This document shows, piece by piece, positions 1-8,320 of a stretch of DNA of 64,000 nt. The notes under the pieces are model-generated. The model was given only the letters and a program-made list of their open reading frames with translations. It did not search any database and was not told where the DNA came from. The position numbers and the translations under genes were made by a program. Positions within the stretch are counted from its first letter, which is position 1, and every line of letters begins with the position of its first letter. Origin of the DNA: G963556115 sp963667375 (lineage in GTDB: Bacteria; Planctomycetota; SZUA-567); contig OY763323.1 of assembly GCA_963667375.1 (NCBI GenBank), forward strand, positions 1,364,001-1,428,000, read 5' to 3'.

Positions 1-30
1 TGTTGTTCATGCTAACGAGAGAGAGAATCA

Positions 31-354
31 ATGAAACGATTTGGACAGGTAATAAAGGTAGATCTAAGCAAGATTCAAACCTATATCGAATGTCACGCCA
101 ATCCCTGGAAAGAGATTAATGCTATGATCAAGGAGTGTAACATACAGAATTACTCCATTTATCTGAAAGATGACTATCTCTTTGCATATTTTGAATATGT
201 CGGGGATGATTTTGAAGCGGATATGGCCAAGATGGCAGCTGATCCCAAGACTCAGGAGTGGTGGGATGTGGTCAAGCCGGCGCAGATTCCGCTTGCAACC
301 CGTAAAGAGGGTGAATGGTGGGCAGACATGCAGGAAGTATATCATCTCGACTGA
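31..354 (+). CDS. rhaM: L-rhamnose mutarotase
   Basis: This 107-residue protein matches the L-rhamnose mutarotase family (about 104 residues), which interconverts the alpha and beta anomers of L-rhamnose in the cytoplasm. Visible hallmarks are the N-terminal beta strand MKRFGQVIKV, the central NYSIYL strand, the FAYFEY strand, the QEWWDV helix and the family-typical C-terminal EVYHLD. The start follows a GAGAGAG purine tract about 7 nt upstream. It lies just before a URO-D-like gene and a sugar ABC transporter, an arrangement like the rhizobial rhamnose uptake locus, so the transporter probably carries L-rhamnose or a related deoxysugar. Upstream genes of the operon, if any, lie outside the window. 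Confidence 0.85.
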   Translation: MKRFGQVIKVDLSKIQTYIECHANPWKEINAMIKECNIQNYSIYLKDDYLFAYFEYVGDDFEADMAKMAADPKTQEWWDVVKPAQIPLATRKEGEWWADMQEVYHLD

Positions 355-481
355 AAAACGTCAGCATTTTTTTAATATGGTATTGTTGGAATTTATGGAA
401 TTGTGTTTTGCGGAAACAGGGGTCTACGCCTGCTGTGCGGGGAAACTGTATCTGTTGTGAGCGATTTATGAAAGTGAAATT

Positions 482-1651
482 ATGACTTTACAACGAAGTG
501 AAAATTGCCTTAAAAAACTTGACAGGGTAAGAAAAGCGCTAAACCATGAAGAAGGAGATCAGGTCCCGATCTCTGATTTCTTCTGGACGGATTTTCTTGA
601 GAATTGGAGAAAATATTATAATCTTCCGGATGATGCGGACATTTACCGCTATTATGATCTGGACTGGAGAGTAACAACTCCAAATATGGATCCTCATATC
701 AGAAGCTTTGAGTATCTGGAGAAGAGCCCGCAGAAGACAGTGGTGCGTACAGGTTTTGAAGCGGAGATTATGGTCAGTGAAACGGTTACTATGCCTGCAT
801 ATACTACCTTTTATACTGATACAGTGGAGAAGATGGAGGCATTCGAATTTGATGATCCGTGCGATCACCGCCGTTATCTGAGTGCCGGTGATAATCAGAT
901 TGTGGGAATCGGTGATAGAATTGTTCCTAACTCTCCGGCCTGGATCGATACCGTAAAGGCTAATTATGAGGACTTCCCGGTATTCGGTTCTGTCTGTGAG
1001 GCTATGGAAGAGGGCTGGAGAATAATCGGCAGTGAAAATATTATGATGTGGATGATACTATATCCTGAAGAACTGGAGAGTTTTCTGACCAGAGTCGGCG
1101 AATTTGTGTATAAAATATGTGAAGAGCAGATCCGCATCGCCGATGGACTTCTATCGGGAATGCTTATCTGGGGTGATGTGGCGTATGTGAATGCAATGCT
1201 GTTTTCTCCGGATCACTGGCGGCGCTTCTTCAAACCGACACTTGCGGCTCTTATTGAGCTTTGCCACAAGCATGACTTGCCGGTGATCTACCATAGTTGT
1301 GGTAATGCTACACCTATATATGGTGATCTGGTTGATATCGGACTTGACGGGTACAATCCGGTAGAGGCCAAGGCTGGGCTGGATGTTGTTGAACTCAAGA
1401 AGGAATATAAAAATAAGTTGGCATTTGTCGGTAATATGGATGTAATGGAATGGTCCAAGCTTGATAAGCCGGATCTCAAGAAGTATATCTTAAGGAAACT
1501 CAACGCTGCCAAGGGCGGCGGTCTGATTTTCCAGTCTGATCATAGTGTGCCTGATTCTGTAAGTCCTGAAAACTATGATTATGCGGTAAAAGTTGTGCGT
1601 GAGTATGGTAAATATCCGCTGTCGTTGGGTGAGCAGGATATTGTATATTAG
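482..1651 (+). CDS. URO-D/MtaA-like family protein in sugar operon
   Basis: This 389-residue protein belongs to the uroporphyrinogen decarboxylase superfamily (TIM barrel), which holds HemE and the methylcobalamin:thiol methyltransferases MtaA/CmuA. It is unlikely to be HemE, because it sits between a rhamnose mutarotase and a sugar ABC transporter and because H271-S-C273-G matches the zinc-binding H-x-C motif of the methyltransferase branch. The third zinc ligand, normally a Cys in a GC motif just before the final PEN helix, appears here as SDHS, so metal binding may differ. The substrate is unknown; demethylation or methyl transfer on a methylated sugar is a guess from context. The ribosome-binding site is weak, and the gene is co-directional with its neighbours. 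Confidence 0.75.
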   Translation: MTLQRSENCLKKLDRVRKALNHEEGDQVPISDFFWTDFLENWRKYYNLPDDADIYRYYDLDWRVTTPNMDPHIRSFEYLEKSPQKTVVRTGFEAEIMVSETVTMPAYTTFYTDTVEKMEAFEFDDPCDHRRYLSAGDNQIVGIGDRIVPNSPAWIDTVKANYEDFPVFGSVCEAMEEGWRIIGSENIMMWMILYPEELESFLTRVGEFVYKICEEQIRIADGLLSGMLIWGDVAYVNAMLFSPDHWRRFFKPTLAALIELCHKHDLPVIYHSCGNATPIYGDLVDIGLDGYNPVEAKAGLDVVELKKEYKNKLAFVGNMDVMEWSKLDKPDLKKYILRKLNAAKGGGLIFQSDHSVPDSVSPENYDYAVKVVREYGKYPLSLGEQDIVY

Positions 1652-1721
1652 TTTGTAAGCAGTACGAGAGAGAGTTGTGTTTTTAAATCCTAGTTGCTAG
1701 GAAAGAAAAGGTGCGTAAATA

Positions 1722-3224
1722 ATGAGTAAGGAACGTATATCGCTCAGAATGAAGCGGGTAACCAAGGCGTTTCCAGGTACTCTGGCGGTGGATGGGGTTG
1801 ATTTCGATGTGCGCCAGGGTGAGGTGCATGCGCTTCTCGGTGAGAATGGAGCGGGTAAATCAACGCTGATGAAGATGCTGGCAGGTTCATTTGCTGATTA
1901 TACCGGTGAAATTCAGATTAACGGCGAGAGTGTGAGTCTGCATACGCCGTCTGAGGCAATTGAGAACGGTATTGGAATGATTTATCAGGAACTGTCCCTG
2001 GCTAGACCTATTACCATTGCGGAAAATGTTCTGGTTGGAAGGTTGCCGAAGAAGAATTTCCTGATGCTTGATAAGAAGAAGATGCGTGAGGAAACATTGA
2101 AAATCCTTGAGTCTGTAGGGCTCGAATTGGATCCGTTTACTTTTGTTGAAGATATTTCACCGCACGAAGCGCAGTTGGTTGAGATTGCCAAAGTCATGAG
2201 TCATAATCCCTCAATACTGGTTATGGATGAGCCAACCTCTTCGCTCTCACGCCAGGAGGTTGAGAAGCTGTTTCATATCATTGATGATCTTAAAGCCAAG
2301 GGGCTTGCTATTGTCTATATTTCCCATCACCTCCCTGAGATTTTCAGAGTTGCGGATCGGTTCACAGTAATGCGTGATGGCAAGAAGATCGCAACCGGTG
2401 ATATAAGCGATGTGACGGCATCTGATATAGTGAATATGATGGTCGGAAAATCCATGACCGAGTTTTATAAGAAGAGAGCCAGCGAGGTTGAGAGTAAGAA
2501 GGCGCTGGTTGTTGAGCATATAACCCGCGAAGGCTTCTTTCATGATCTGTCTTTTCATGCCTATAAGGGGGAGATCCTGGGTATTGTCGGTCTGGCGGGT
2601 GCAGGCAGAAGCGAGATGGCCAGAAGTATGGTCGGGATTGATCCCATGGATTCCGGTAGAATCGAGATTAATGGCAAGGTGCTGAAACTGGGATCGTACA
2701 GCCGGGCAATAAAAGCCGGTATGGTTTATCTTTCTGAGGATAGAAAGAACGATGGGCTTTTTTTACGTCTTAGTGTCAAAGAAAATGTGCTTGCGGCAAA
2801 GGTGACGGATTTCTGTAACTGCGGGATTTATTCAAAACGTCATGAGGGTAAAACTGTTCGCAGTATGATTGAGAAGCTTTATATTCAGCCGCCAAATCCC
2901 AATGTCGGTGTCGGTAATCTCAGTGGTGGTAATCAGCAGAAGGTCCTGCTTGGCAAATGGCTTGCCTGTACCCCGGATATTATAATTCTTGATGAGCCTT
3001 CACGCGGGGTTGATGTTGGAGCCAAGTCGATAATACATGATGTGATTATCGAGCTTGCCGATATGGGTAAGACGGTTATTCTTCTGACTAGCGATCTGCC
3101 TGAGATGGTAGGACTTGCCGATAGGGTAATGGTGCTCAAGGAAGGGCATATGATCGGTTCGATGGAGAAGGCGCAGTTGACCGAGGAATCGATTCTATTG
3201 GCTGCCAACGGTGAAGGGATATAA
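1722..3224 (+). CDS. Sugar ABC transporter ATP-binding protein (RbsA-type)
   Basis: This 500-residue protein carries two nucleotide-binding domains, as in RbsA/XylG/AraG, and energises sugar import. The first domain has Walker A GENGAGKST at residues 40-48, a Q-loop in GMIYQELSL, and Walker B LVMDEPTSS. The second has the degenerate P-loop GLAGAGRSE usual in this family, a full LSGGNQQK signature and Walker B IIILDEPSRGVD. The start is preceded by AAAAGGTG. Two permeases (a 3-nt gap, then an 8-nt overlap) and a binding protein follow, giving a complete CUT2-class importer. The adjacent mutarotase suggests L-rhamnose or another deoxysugar. The family call is firm; the substrate is inferred. 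Confidence 0.93.
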   Translation: MSKERISLRMKRVTKAFPGTLAVDGVDFDVRQGEVHALLGENGAGKSTLMKMLAGSFADYTGEIQINGESVSLHTPSEAIENGIGMIYQELSLARPITIAENVLVGRLPKKNFLMLDKKKMREETLKILESVGLELDPFTFVEDISPHEAQLVEIAKVMSHNPSILVMDEPTSSLSRQEVEKLFHIIDDLKAKGLAIVYISHHLPEIFRVADRFTVMRDGKKIATGDISDVTASDIVNMMVGKSMTEFYKKRASEVESKKALVVEHITREGFFHDLSFHAYKGEILGIVGLAGAGRSEMARSMVGIDPMDSGRIEINGKVLKLGSYSRAIKAGMVYLSEDRKNDGLFLRLSVKENVLAAKVTDFCNCGIYSKRHEGKTVRSMIEKLYIQPPNPNVGVGNLSGGNQQKVLLGKWLACTPDIIILDEPSRGVDVGAKSIIHDVIIELADMGKTVILLTSDLPEMVGLADRVMVLKEGHMIGSMEKAQLTEESILLAANGEGI

Positions 3225-3227
3225 AGA

Positions 3228-4277
3228 ATGAATGAATTAAACAATGCAAATGCTTTGAATCCGGGGGAGAGCCAGCGTTTTCATAAGCAGGAACGTAATG
3301 CTTTTTTACGGCTTTATGAAATTTTCGGTATATACTTTGTTGCGGTTATTCTGCTCTTTGTCGGTGTATTTGTTAATACCAATTTTTTTACAGCGGATAA
3401 CTTTTTAAATGTGCTGCGTAATATTGCACTGCTGGGTATAGCTTCCTGCGGTATGGCGTTTGTGGTCTATATCGGGAAGTGGTGTGATCTGTCACTACCT
3501 TCATATATGGCTCTCAGCGGTACTGTGGCGATCGCCTGTCTGCCGTTTGGATTTGTACCGGCGCTTATTTGCGGTGTGCTTGCAGGAATGGCGATAGGGG
3601 CAATGAACGGTCTGGTAGTCGGCTGGCTCAATGCAAATCCGATTCTCTGGACACTGGCGGTTGTGTATTTCATGGAAGGCTTTATGCGCTTTACCTGGAG
3701 TAATAATCAGATTTATCCTGATCAGGTGTTGGAGAGCCGGGGGCTTGATACCACCGCTGCAGATCATTTTCTGGCAATTTTCCAGACCGATATTCTTTCA
3801 ATACCGCTGATTGTCGTGGTAATGATTCTGATGTTTGTTCTCTGCCATCTTGTGCTGACCAGAACCAGATTCGGTCTGTTTGCCAAGTATGTCGGTTCTT
3901 CACTGGAAGCGGCGAAATCATCAGGAGTGAATGTCAAGCTGATTGTACTTTATTCATTTCTGGCCACAGCATTCTGCGGCAGTATCGCCGGTATTTTTAT
4001 TACCAGTCTCAATAAACTGGGAGTGTTTTATCTGGGGCAGGGGTATGATTTCAAATCGGTTACGGCGGTGGTTATCGGCGGTATGATGCAGTCAGGCGGT
4101 AGAGGCAGCATGATCGGAGTATTCGGTGGTGTGCTGGTGATCGGATTACTCTCCAATATTATGAATTTTATTGGTATAAATACCTTCCAGCAGGATATTA
4201 TTACAGGTTCAATCTTTATTCTGGTAGTAGGATTCCATCAGTACCAGCTAAGAAGTCAGGGGAAGGATTATGCATAA
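3228..4277 (+). CDS. Sugar ABC transporter permease (RbsC-type), first
   Basis: This 349-residue polytopic inner-membrane protein has the branched-chain/ribose permease fold (BPD_transp_2) with about eight to ten hydrophobic helices after a 30-residue soluble N-terminus. The conserved region near GGMMQSGGRGSMIG, shortly before the last helices, corresponds to the cytoplasmic loop that contacts the ATPase in RbsC relatives. It starts 3 nt after the ATPase stop and its last 8 nt overlap the next permease, which indicates translational coupling. Having two different permeases suggests a heterodimeric channel, as in the rhizobial rhamnose system. Confidence 0.9.
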   Translation: MNELNNANALNPGESQRFHKQERNAFLRLYEIFGIYFVAVILLFVGVFVNTNFFTADNFLNVLRNIALLGIASCGMAFVVYIGKWCDLSLPSYMALSGTVAIACLPFGFVPALICGVLAGMAIGAMNGLVVGWLNANPILWTLAVVYFMEGFMRFTWSNNQIYPDQVLESRGLDTTAADHFLAIFQTDILSIPLIVVVMILMFVLCHLVLTRTRFGLFAKYVGSSLEAAKSSGVNVKLIVLYSFLATAFCGSIAGIFITSLNKLGVFYLGQGYDFKSVTAVVIGGMMQSGGRGSMIGVFGGVLVIGLLSNIMNFIGINTFQQDIITGSIFILVVGFHQYQLRSQGKDYA

Positions 4278-5286
4278 AAAAAATATAAGTTTCTTTCAGC
4301 TCCTCGATAAGAACAGAGCACTAGCAATGCTGATCATAGCGGTTTTATTCTTCTGGATTCATCCAGGAGCCAGAAATTTCATGACCGTCTATAATATGAC
4401 GACAATCCTTAAAGGTGCCAGTTTAAGCGGAATATGCGCGGTAGGTTTTACACTGATCTTTATTATTGGTCAGATTGATCTCTCGATCGGTTCGGTCTTG
4501 ATGCTTTCTGGAATGCTGACTATCGGTTTGCAACCGGCTTTAGGGTGGACTTTATCTGCGATTGTCGGAGTCCTATCCGGTATCGCGGTGGGGCTGGTAA
4601 ACGGACTGCTGGTCTCCAAAGTCAAGATCAATTCATTCATTGTTACTCTGGGTACAATGATCATCGTTCGCGGACTCATGCATCTATACTGTGACGGCGG
4701 GGCGAAGTCAGTGGATGATTTTGCAATTGCCGACTGGCTGGAGATGCAGGTTCTGGGAGTGTTTACTCCGATGACTCTGATTACAATTGGTATCGTGGCG
4801 CTGTTTGCCTTTATTCTGATGCTTACCAGATATGGCCGTGGATTCTTCATGGTCGGTGGTAATGCCGAGACGGCGTGGCTTGCGGGTTTAAAACGTGATC
4901 AGTATATTATAGTCGGCTTTATTATCTGTGATGGTCTTGCAGCTGTTGGAGGTGCAGTCTTTGCCATGTCTCTGGCTTCTTCAACAGCAAATGCGATTCT
5001 TGGAACCAAGACTCTGATGCAGGTTATTGCGGCTATTATAATTGGTGGTACGCTTATGACCGGAGGTAAAGGCAGTATTATTAAAAGTTTTATTGCCGTG
5101 CTGTTTCTGGTTACAGTTAATAATGGTTTCGGCTGTTTCGGTTTTGGCTTTGAGGTGCAGATCTTTGTCAACGGTCTGATTCTGGCTCTGGTCGTGCTTT
5201 ACGAGGCATATACGCTTTACAAGCGGGAGCTCCTGCGCGGGCAGCGTCCATATCTTCTGGAGGAGCTGGAGCGCAGCAACAGTTAG
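4270..5286 (+). CDS. Sugar ABC transporter permease (RbsC-type), second
   Basis: This 338-residue membrane protein is the second BPD_transp_2 permease of the importer. It shows the GQIDLSIGSVLMLSGM stretch that is characteristic of ribose/xylose-type permeases, and the loop GGTLMTGGKGSIIKS near its C-terminal third matches the ATPase-contact loop of the family. It overlaps the preceding permease by 8 nt. A 101-nt gap with no evident hairpin separates it from the binding-protein gene. The C-terminal tail after the last helix is unusually charged (KRELLRGQRPYLLEELERS). Confidence 0.9.
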   Translation: MHKKNISFFQLLDKNRALAMLIIAVLFFWIHPGARNFMTVYNMTTILKGASLSGICAVGFTLIFIIGQIDLSIGSVLMLSGMLTIGLQPALGWTLSAIVGVLSGIAVGLVNGLLVSKVKINSFIVTLGTMIIVRGLMHLYCDGGAKSVDDFAIADWLEMQVLGVFTPMTLITIGIVALFAFILMLTRYGRGFFMVGGNAETAWLAGLKRDQYIIVGFIICDGLAAVGGAVFAMSLASSTANAILGTKTLMQVIAAIIIGGTLMTGGKGSIIKSFIAVLFLVTVNNGFGCFGFGFEVQIFVNGLILALVVLYEAYTLYKRELLRGQRPYLLEELERSNS

Positions 5287-5387
5287 CAGGCGGCTGTTTT
5301 AATCAAGTTGTTCAGGTGATAATTATCGGAACGTAATTATTGCACTGTTTTGTGTGACTTTAATTGTTTAGTTTGTTGGAGAGAAAA

Positions 5388-6551
5388 ATGAAGAAGATTT
5401 TAGTGGTATTGAGTCTTGCTGTATGTATGGTCGCAGGTGCGTTCGGCAATCTCGCTAATGCGGATGATAATCTTACAAAATCTATTAAAGTAGATGTTAC
5501 CCAGTTAAAAGGTACTGATGGTCAGCCGCTGATTATAAAGGGAGATCCTAAGGCTATCCCTGATCGGCCCGCTGATCCTAAGGCTCTTCCTGAAGATGAT
5601 AAGGGGCACTGGTGGGATCAGGAATATGCCGGTTGGACCACTCAGAAAAAGAATATGCCTTCAAATGATAACGCAACAGGAGCGATCGGTAAGACTGTAG
5701 TAATGATCCGTGCCGGAGATCACCCATACTGGACTGCTTTCATGAATGGTTTCAATGCTATTGCCAAAGAGTATAATCTCAATGTTAAGGAGTTCAGTTC
5801 CAACTGGAACCAGGATCTGCAGGCACAGCAGGTGGATCAGGCTATAAATGACCGTCCTGACATTATTGTACTGGCTCCGGTTGATGCAACTGCTTGTACC
5901 CCTCTTTTCCGTAAAATCAATCGTGCCGGCATTCCGCTGATTGCCTGCAATACTATTCCATGTGATTCTGCAATGCAGTACTGTGTAGCTTGGACCGGTC
6001 CTGATGACTGGGGACAGATGCGTATGCTGGCACATTCTTTTGCTGATCAGATGGACGGAAAGGGTGGCTATGCAATCGTGCGTCATATGCCTGGATCATC
6101 ACCATTCTTTGCCAGAACTTTTGGACCTATCACCGAACTCAAAGAGTATGCTCCAGATATGAAGCTGCTTGATATGGATACCGCAAATCTTGAGACCGAA
6201 GGAACGATGCAGCTCGTTTCTGCATGGCTGACAAAATATGGTAAGGATCTGAAGGGTCTCTTCCTCAGTGGTGATGGCTTTACCGTTACCGGAACTCTGG
6301 AAGCCTTGAAGGCTGCCGGTAGAGATGATATCGTGATTGTTGCTGCCGGTAACAGTAAGACCGGTATGGATTCGGTCAAAGCTGGAGAGGTTTATGGTAT
6401 TACTTACCAGAGTGCTGAAGGTGACGGTGCCCTTGCCTGTTATACTGCCTGCCGTTTCCTCAATGGTGAGAAGCTTGATCCGGTAAACTATATTCCTAAG
6501 CATGTTATCACCGATGTTGATGTTGATGATTTTATGCCTGCTCAGTGGTAA
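5388..6551 (+). CDS. Periplasmic sugar-binding protein with N-terminal extension
   Basis: This 387-residue protein is a type I periplasmic binding protein for the adjacent sugar importer. The start chosen is the ATG of MKKILVVL, preceded by GGAGAG; a TTG 24 nt upstream is less likely. Residues 1-26 form a signal peptide ending near NANADD (ANA-DD). The binding fold begins only near residue 101 (GKTVVMIRAGDHPYW) and contains the usual INDRPDIIVLAPVD and LKGLFLSGDG strands. The roughly 75 residues between signal peptide and fold, rich in Pro, Asp and Lys and with a HWWDQEY patch, are not normal for RbsB-like proteins. Transcription ends at a strong hairpin about 35 nt after the stop. Substrate is inferred to be rhamnose-like from rhaM. 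Confidence 0.9.
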   Translation: MKKILVVLSLAVCMVAGAFGNLANADDNLTKSIKVDVTQLKGTDGQPLIIKGDPKAIPDRPADPKALPEDDKGHWWDQEYAGWTTQKKNMPSNDNATGAIGKTVVMIRAGDHPYWTAFMNGFNAIAKEYNLNVKEFSSNWNQDLQAQQVDQAINDRPDIIVLAPVDATACTPLFRKINRAGIPLIACNTIPCDSAMQYCVAWTGPDDWGQMRMLAHSFADQMDGKGGYAIVRHMPGSSPFFARTFGPITELKEYAPDMKLLDMDTANLETEGTMQLVSAWLTKYGKDLKGLFLSGDGFTVTGTLEALKAAGRDDIVIVAAGNSKTGMDSVKAGEVYGITYQSAEGDGALACYTACRFLNGEKLDPVNYIPKHVITDVDVDDFMPAQW

Positions 6552-6584
6552 GAGCTTGTTAGTTGTAAGTAGGTTTAATTACAG

Positions 6585-6618
6585 AAGAGCAGAACTGAAT
6601 TTTCAGTTCTGCTCTTTT
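6585..6618 (+). terminator. Rho-independent terminator of sugar operon
   Basis: A perfect 15-bp stem (6585-6599 with 6602-6616) closes a 2-nt nominal loop and runs into TTTT. It lies 34 nt after the binding-protein stop codon and ends the six-gene sugar operon. Confidence 0.9.
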
Positions 6619-6813
6619 AGTGATATTTTTGGAATTTGTTTTATTGGTTATAGCAATAGTCAGTGTAAGTTATTATTTTCGCGGCTGCCTGAAATTGTCT
6701 GAAACTTTGTGTTACATGAAAATTTCAGGCGTCGAATATGGTTCTGCGCGGCAAATTATAACGGAGAGCAGCAGTATCTGTCTATGCCGGCAGACATGGA
6801 GGCTGTTTCCTGA

Positions 6814-7911
6814 TTATTCCTTGGGGTTCTTCATGATGGTAAAGCCGTGATCCTGACAGAGGACATCACGTTTTACCGCTTCAATGTCATGCTCCATCAT
6901 GTCTTTGACCAGTTCTTCAAAGGTTGTCTCTGGTACCCAGCCGAGTTTTTCTCTGGCTTTTGTAGGATCTCCCAAGAGGGTTTCAACCTCGCAGGGGCGG
7001 AAATAGATCGGGTCAACCTCGACAAGGCATTTTCCGGTCTCGCTGTCGTAGCCTTTTTCATCAACTCCGGTTCCTTCCCAGCGGATGTTGATTCCAACCT
7101 CTTTACAGGCGCATTCAACGAAGTAACGGACCGAATACTGTCTGCCGGTAGCGATGACATAGTCATCAGGCTCGTTCTGCTGGAGCATGAGCCACATCAT
7201 TTTGACATAATCTTTGGCGTGACCCCAGTCACGCAGAGCGTCCATATTACCGAGGTATAGTTTGTCCTGCAGCCCGTATTTGATACGTGAGATGGCGCGA
7301 GTAATCTTTCTGGTGACAAAGGTTTCGCCACGGCGTGGTGATTCGTGATTGAAGAGGATGCCGTTGCAGGCATAAATTCCGTATGATTCACGGTAGTTTA
7401 CGGTTATCCAGTAACCGTAGAGTTTGGCAACACCATAGGGGGAACGCGGATAGAATGGAGTTGTCTCTTTCTGAGGTGTTTCCTGAACTTTGCCGAACAG
7501 TTCTGAGGTTGATGCCTGATAGACTCTGGTCTTTTGTTCCAGACCGAGAATTCTGATCGCTTCCAGCAGTCGCATGGTGCCGCCGGCATCAACATCAAAA
7601 GTGTATTCCGGGGAATCGAAGGAGACTTTCACATGACTCTGAGCTCCGAGGTTGTAAATTTCATCCGGTTGTATTTCCTGAATAATTCTGATGAGGTTGG
7701 TGGAATCGGAAAGATCGCCGTAATGCAGGAAAAAGCGAGCATTATCTTCATGAAAATCCTGGTAAATACCGTTTATTCTCTCGGTATTGAAGGATGAAGC
7801 CCGGCGTTTGATACCGTGGACAATATAGCCTTTTTCAAGGAGAAACTCCGCCAGATATGAACCATCCTGACCGGTAATACCGGTAATCAATGCCACCTTT
7901 TTTGTATTCAT
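6814..7911 (-). CDS. gmd: GDP-mannose 4,6-dehydratase
   Basis: This 365-residue short-chain dehydrogenase converts GDP-D-mannose to GDP-4-keto-6-deoxy-D-mannose, the precursor of GDP-fucose, GDP-rhamnose and GDP-perosamine. The NADP-binding motif TGITGQDGSYL is at residues 10-20, the catalytic region is TSELFG followed by SPYGVAKLYGYW (Tyr-x3-Lys), and NHESPRRGETFVTRK is the highly conserved substrate loop. I chose the ATG at 7911, which gives the canonical MNTKKVALIT start; an in-frame ATG 54 nt upstream would add a tail atypical of the family. The gene stands alone. A DegT aminotransferase resembling perosamine synthase lies 12 kb away and could use its product. Confidence 0.95.
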   Translation of the reverse strand: MNTKKVALITGITGQDGSYLAEFLLEKGYIVHGIKRRASSFNTERINGIYQDFHEDNARFFLHYGDLSDSTNLIRIIQEIQPDEIYNLGAQSHVKVSFDSPEYTFDVDAGGTMRLLEAIRILGLEQKTRVYQASTSELFGKVQETPQKETTPFYPRSPYGVAKLYGYWITVNYRESYGIYACNGILFNHESPRRGETFVTRKITRAISRIKYGLQDKLYLGNMDALRDWGHAKDYVKMMWLMLQQNEPDDYVIATGRQYSVRYFVECACKEVGINIRWEGTGVDEKGYDSETGKCLVEVDPIYFRPCEVETLLGDPTKAREKLGWVPETTFEELVKDMMEHDIEAVKRDVLCQDHGFTIMKNPKE

Positions 7912-7990
7912 CTGTTTATTGACCTTTAACTCTATGAATTTAGGTATGTTCTGTAGAATATGCACTCATGTAAATATATTATAATAAAAG

Positions 7991-8019
7991 AGTATCTTGA
8001 TTTATGCCCTTCAAGTCAA
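7991..8019 (-). promoter_or_regulatory. Candidate sigma-70 promoter for gmd
   Basis: Read on the minus strand, TTGACT (8014-8019) and GATACT (7991-7996) are separated by 17 nt, about 80 nt upstream of the gmd start. This lies in the 409-nt divergent gap between gmd and tig. Apart from the two promoters I see nothing gene-like in that gap. Confidence 0.6.
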
Positions 8020-8192
8020 GTTTGAATGGCAAAAAATGCAGTTTCAGCAAATTTTTGCTGTAAAAAAAATGTTACCGTGCGGCAGTTATACTTCGCATGG
8101 GTGGAGTCACAGGTCAAAATTATGTTGCCCGGCAATAGCGAAAGTGCGTAAATATGCTGATAAATATAGCTAAAATTAATGGTGGAAGATGC

Positions 8193-8220
8193 TTGACAGG
8201 GCTGGGGCTATATTTATAAT
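8193..8220 (+). promoter_or_regulatory. Sigma-70 promoter for tig-clpP-clpX
   Basis: TTGACA (8193-8198) and TATAAT (8215-8220), both perfect consensus hexamers, are separated by 16 nt. The start of transcription would be near 8227, leaving a leader of about 95 nt before tig. Confidence 0.8.
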
Positions 8221-8320
8221 TTGAGGATTGAGTATGCACACCAGGCACGGTGCTTGGGAGCGGTTTACTTTTGTTTTATGACTATTAAATAGCAGAAAAT
8301 AGCGAAAGAGAGTTACACGA

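Noticed and set aside
170..460. 96-codon frame overlapping rhaM
   Set aside because: It is out of frame with a clear rhaM gene, has no ribosome-binding site and no recognisable pattern.
482..1651. HemE (true uroporphyrinogen decarboxylase)
   Set aside because: The sugar-operon context and the H-x-C motif fit the MtaA branch; the same reasoning applies to the gene at 58515-59564.
6687..6730. 10-bp inverted repeat downstream of gmd as its terminator
   Set aside because: The arms are exact, but the loop is 24 nt and no T tract follows on the gmd strand; I could not support it as a terminator.
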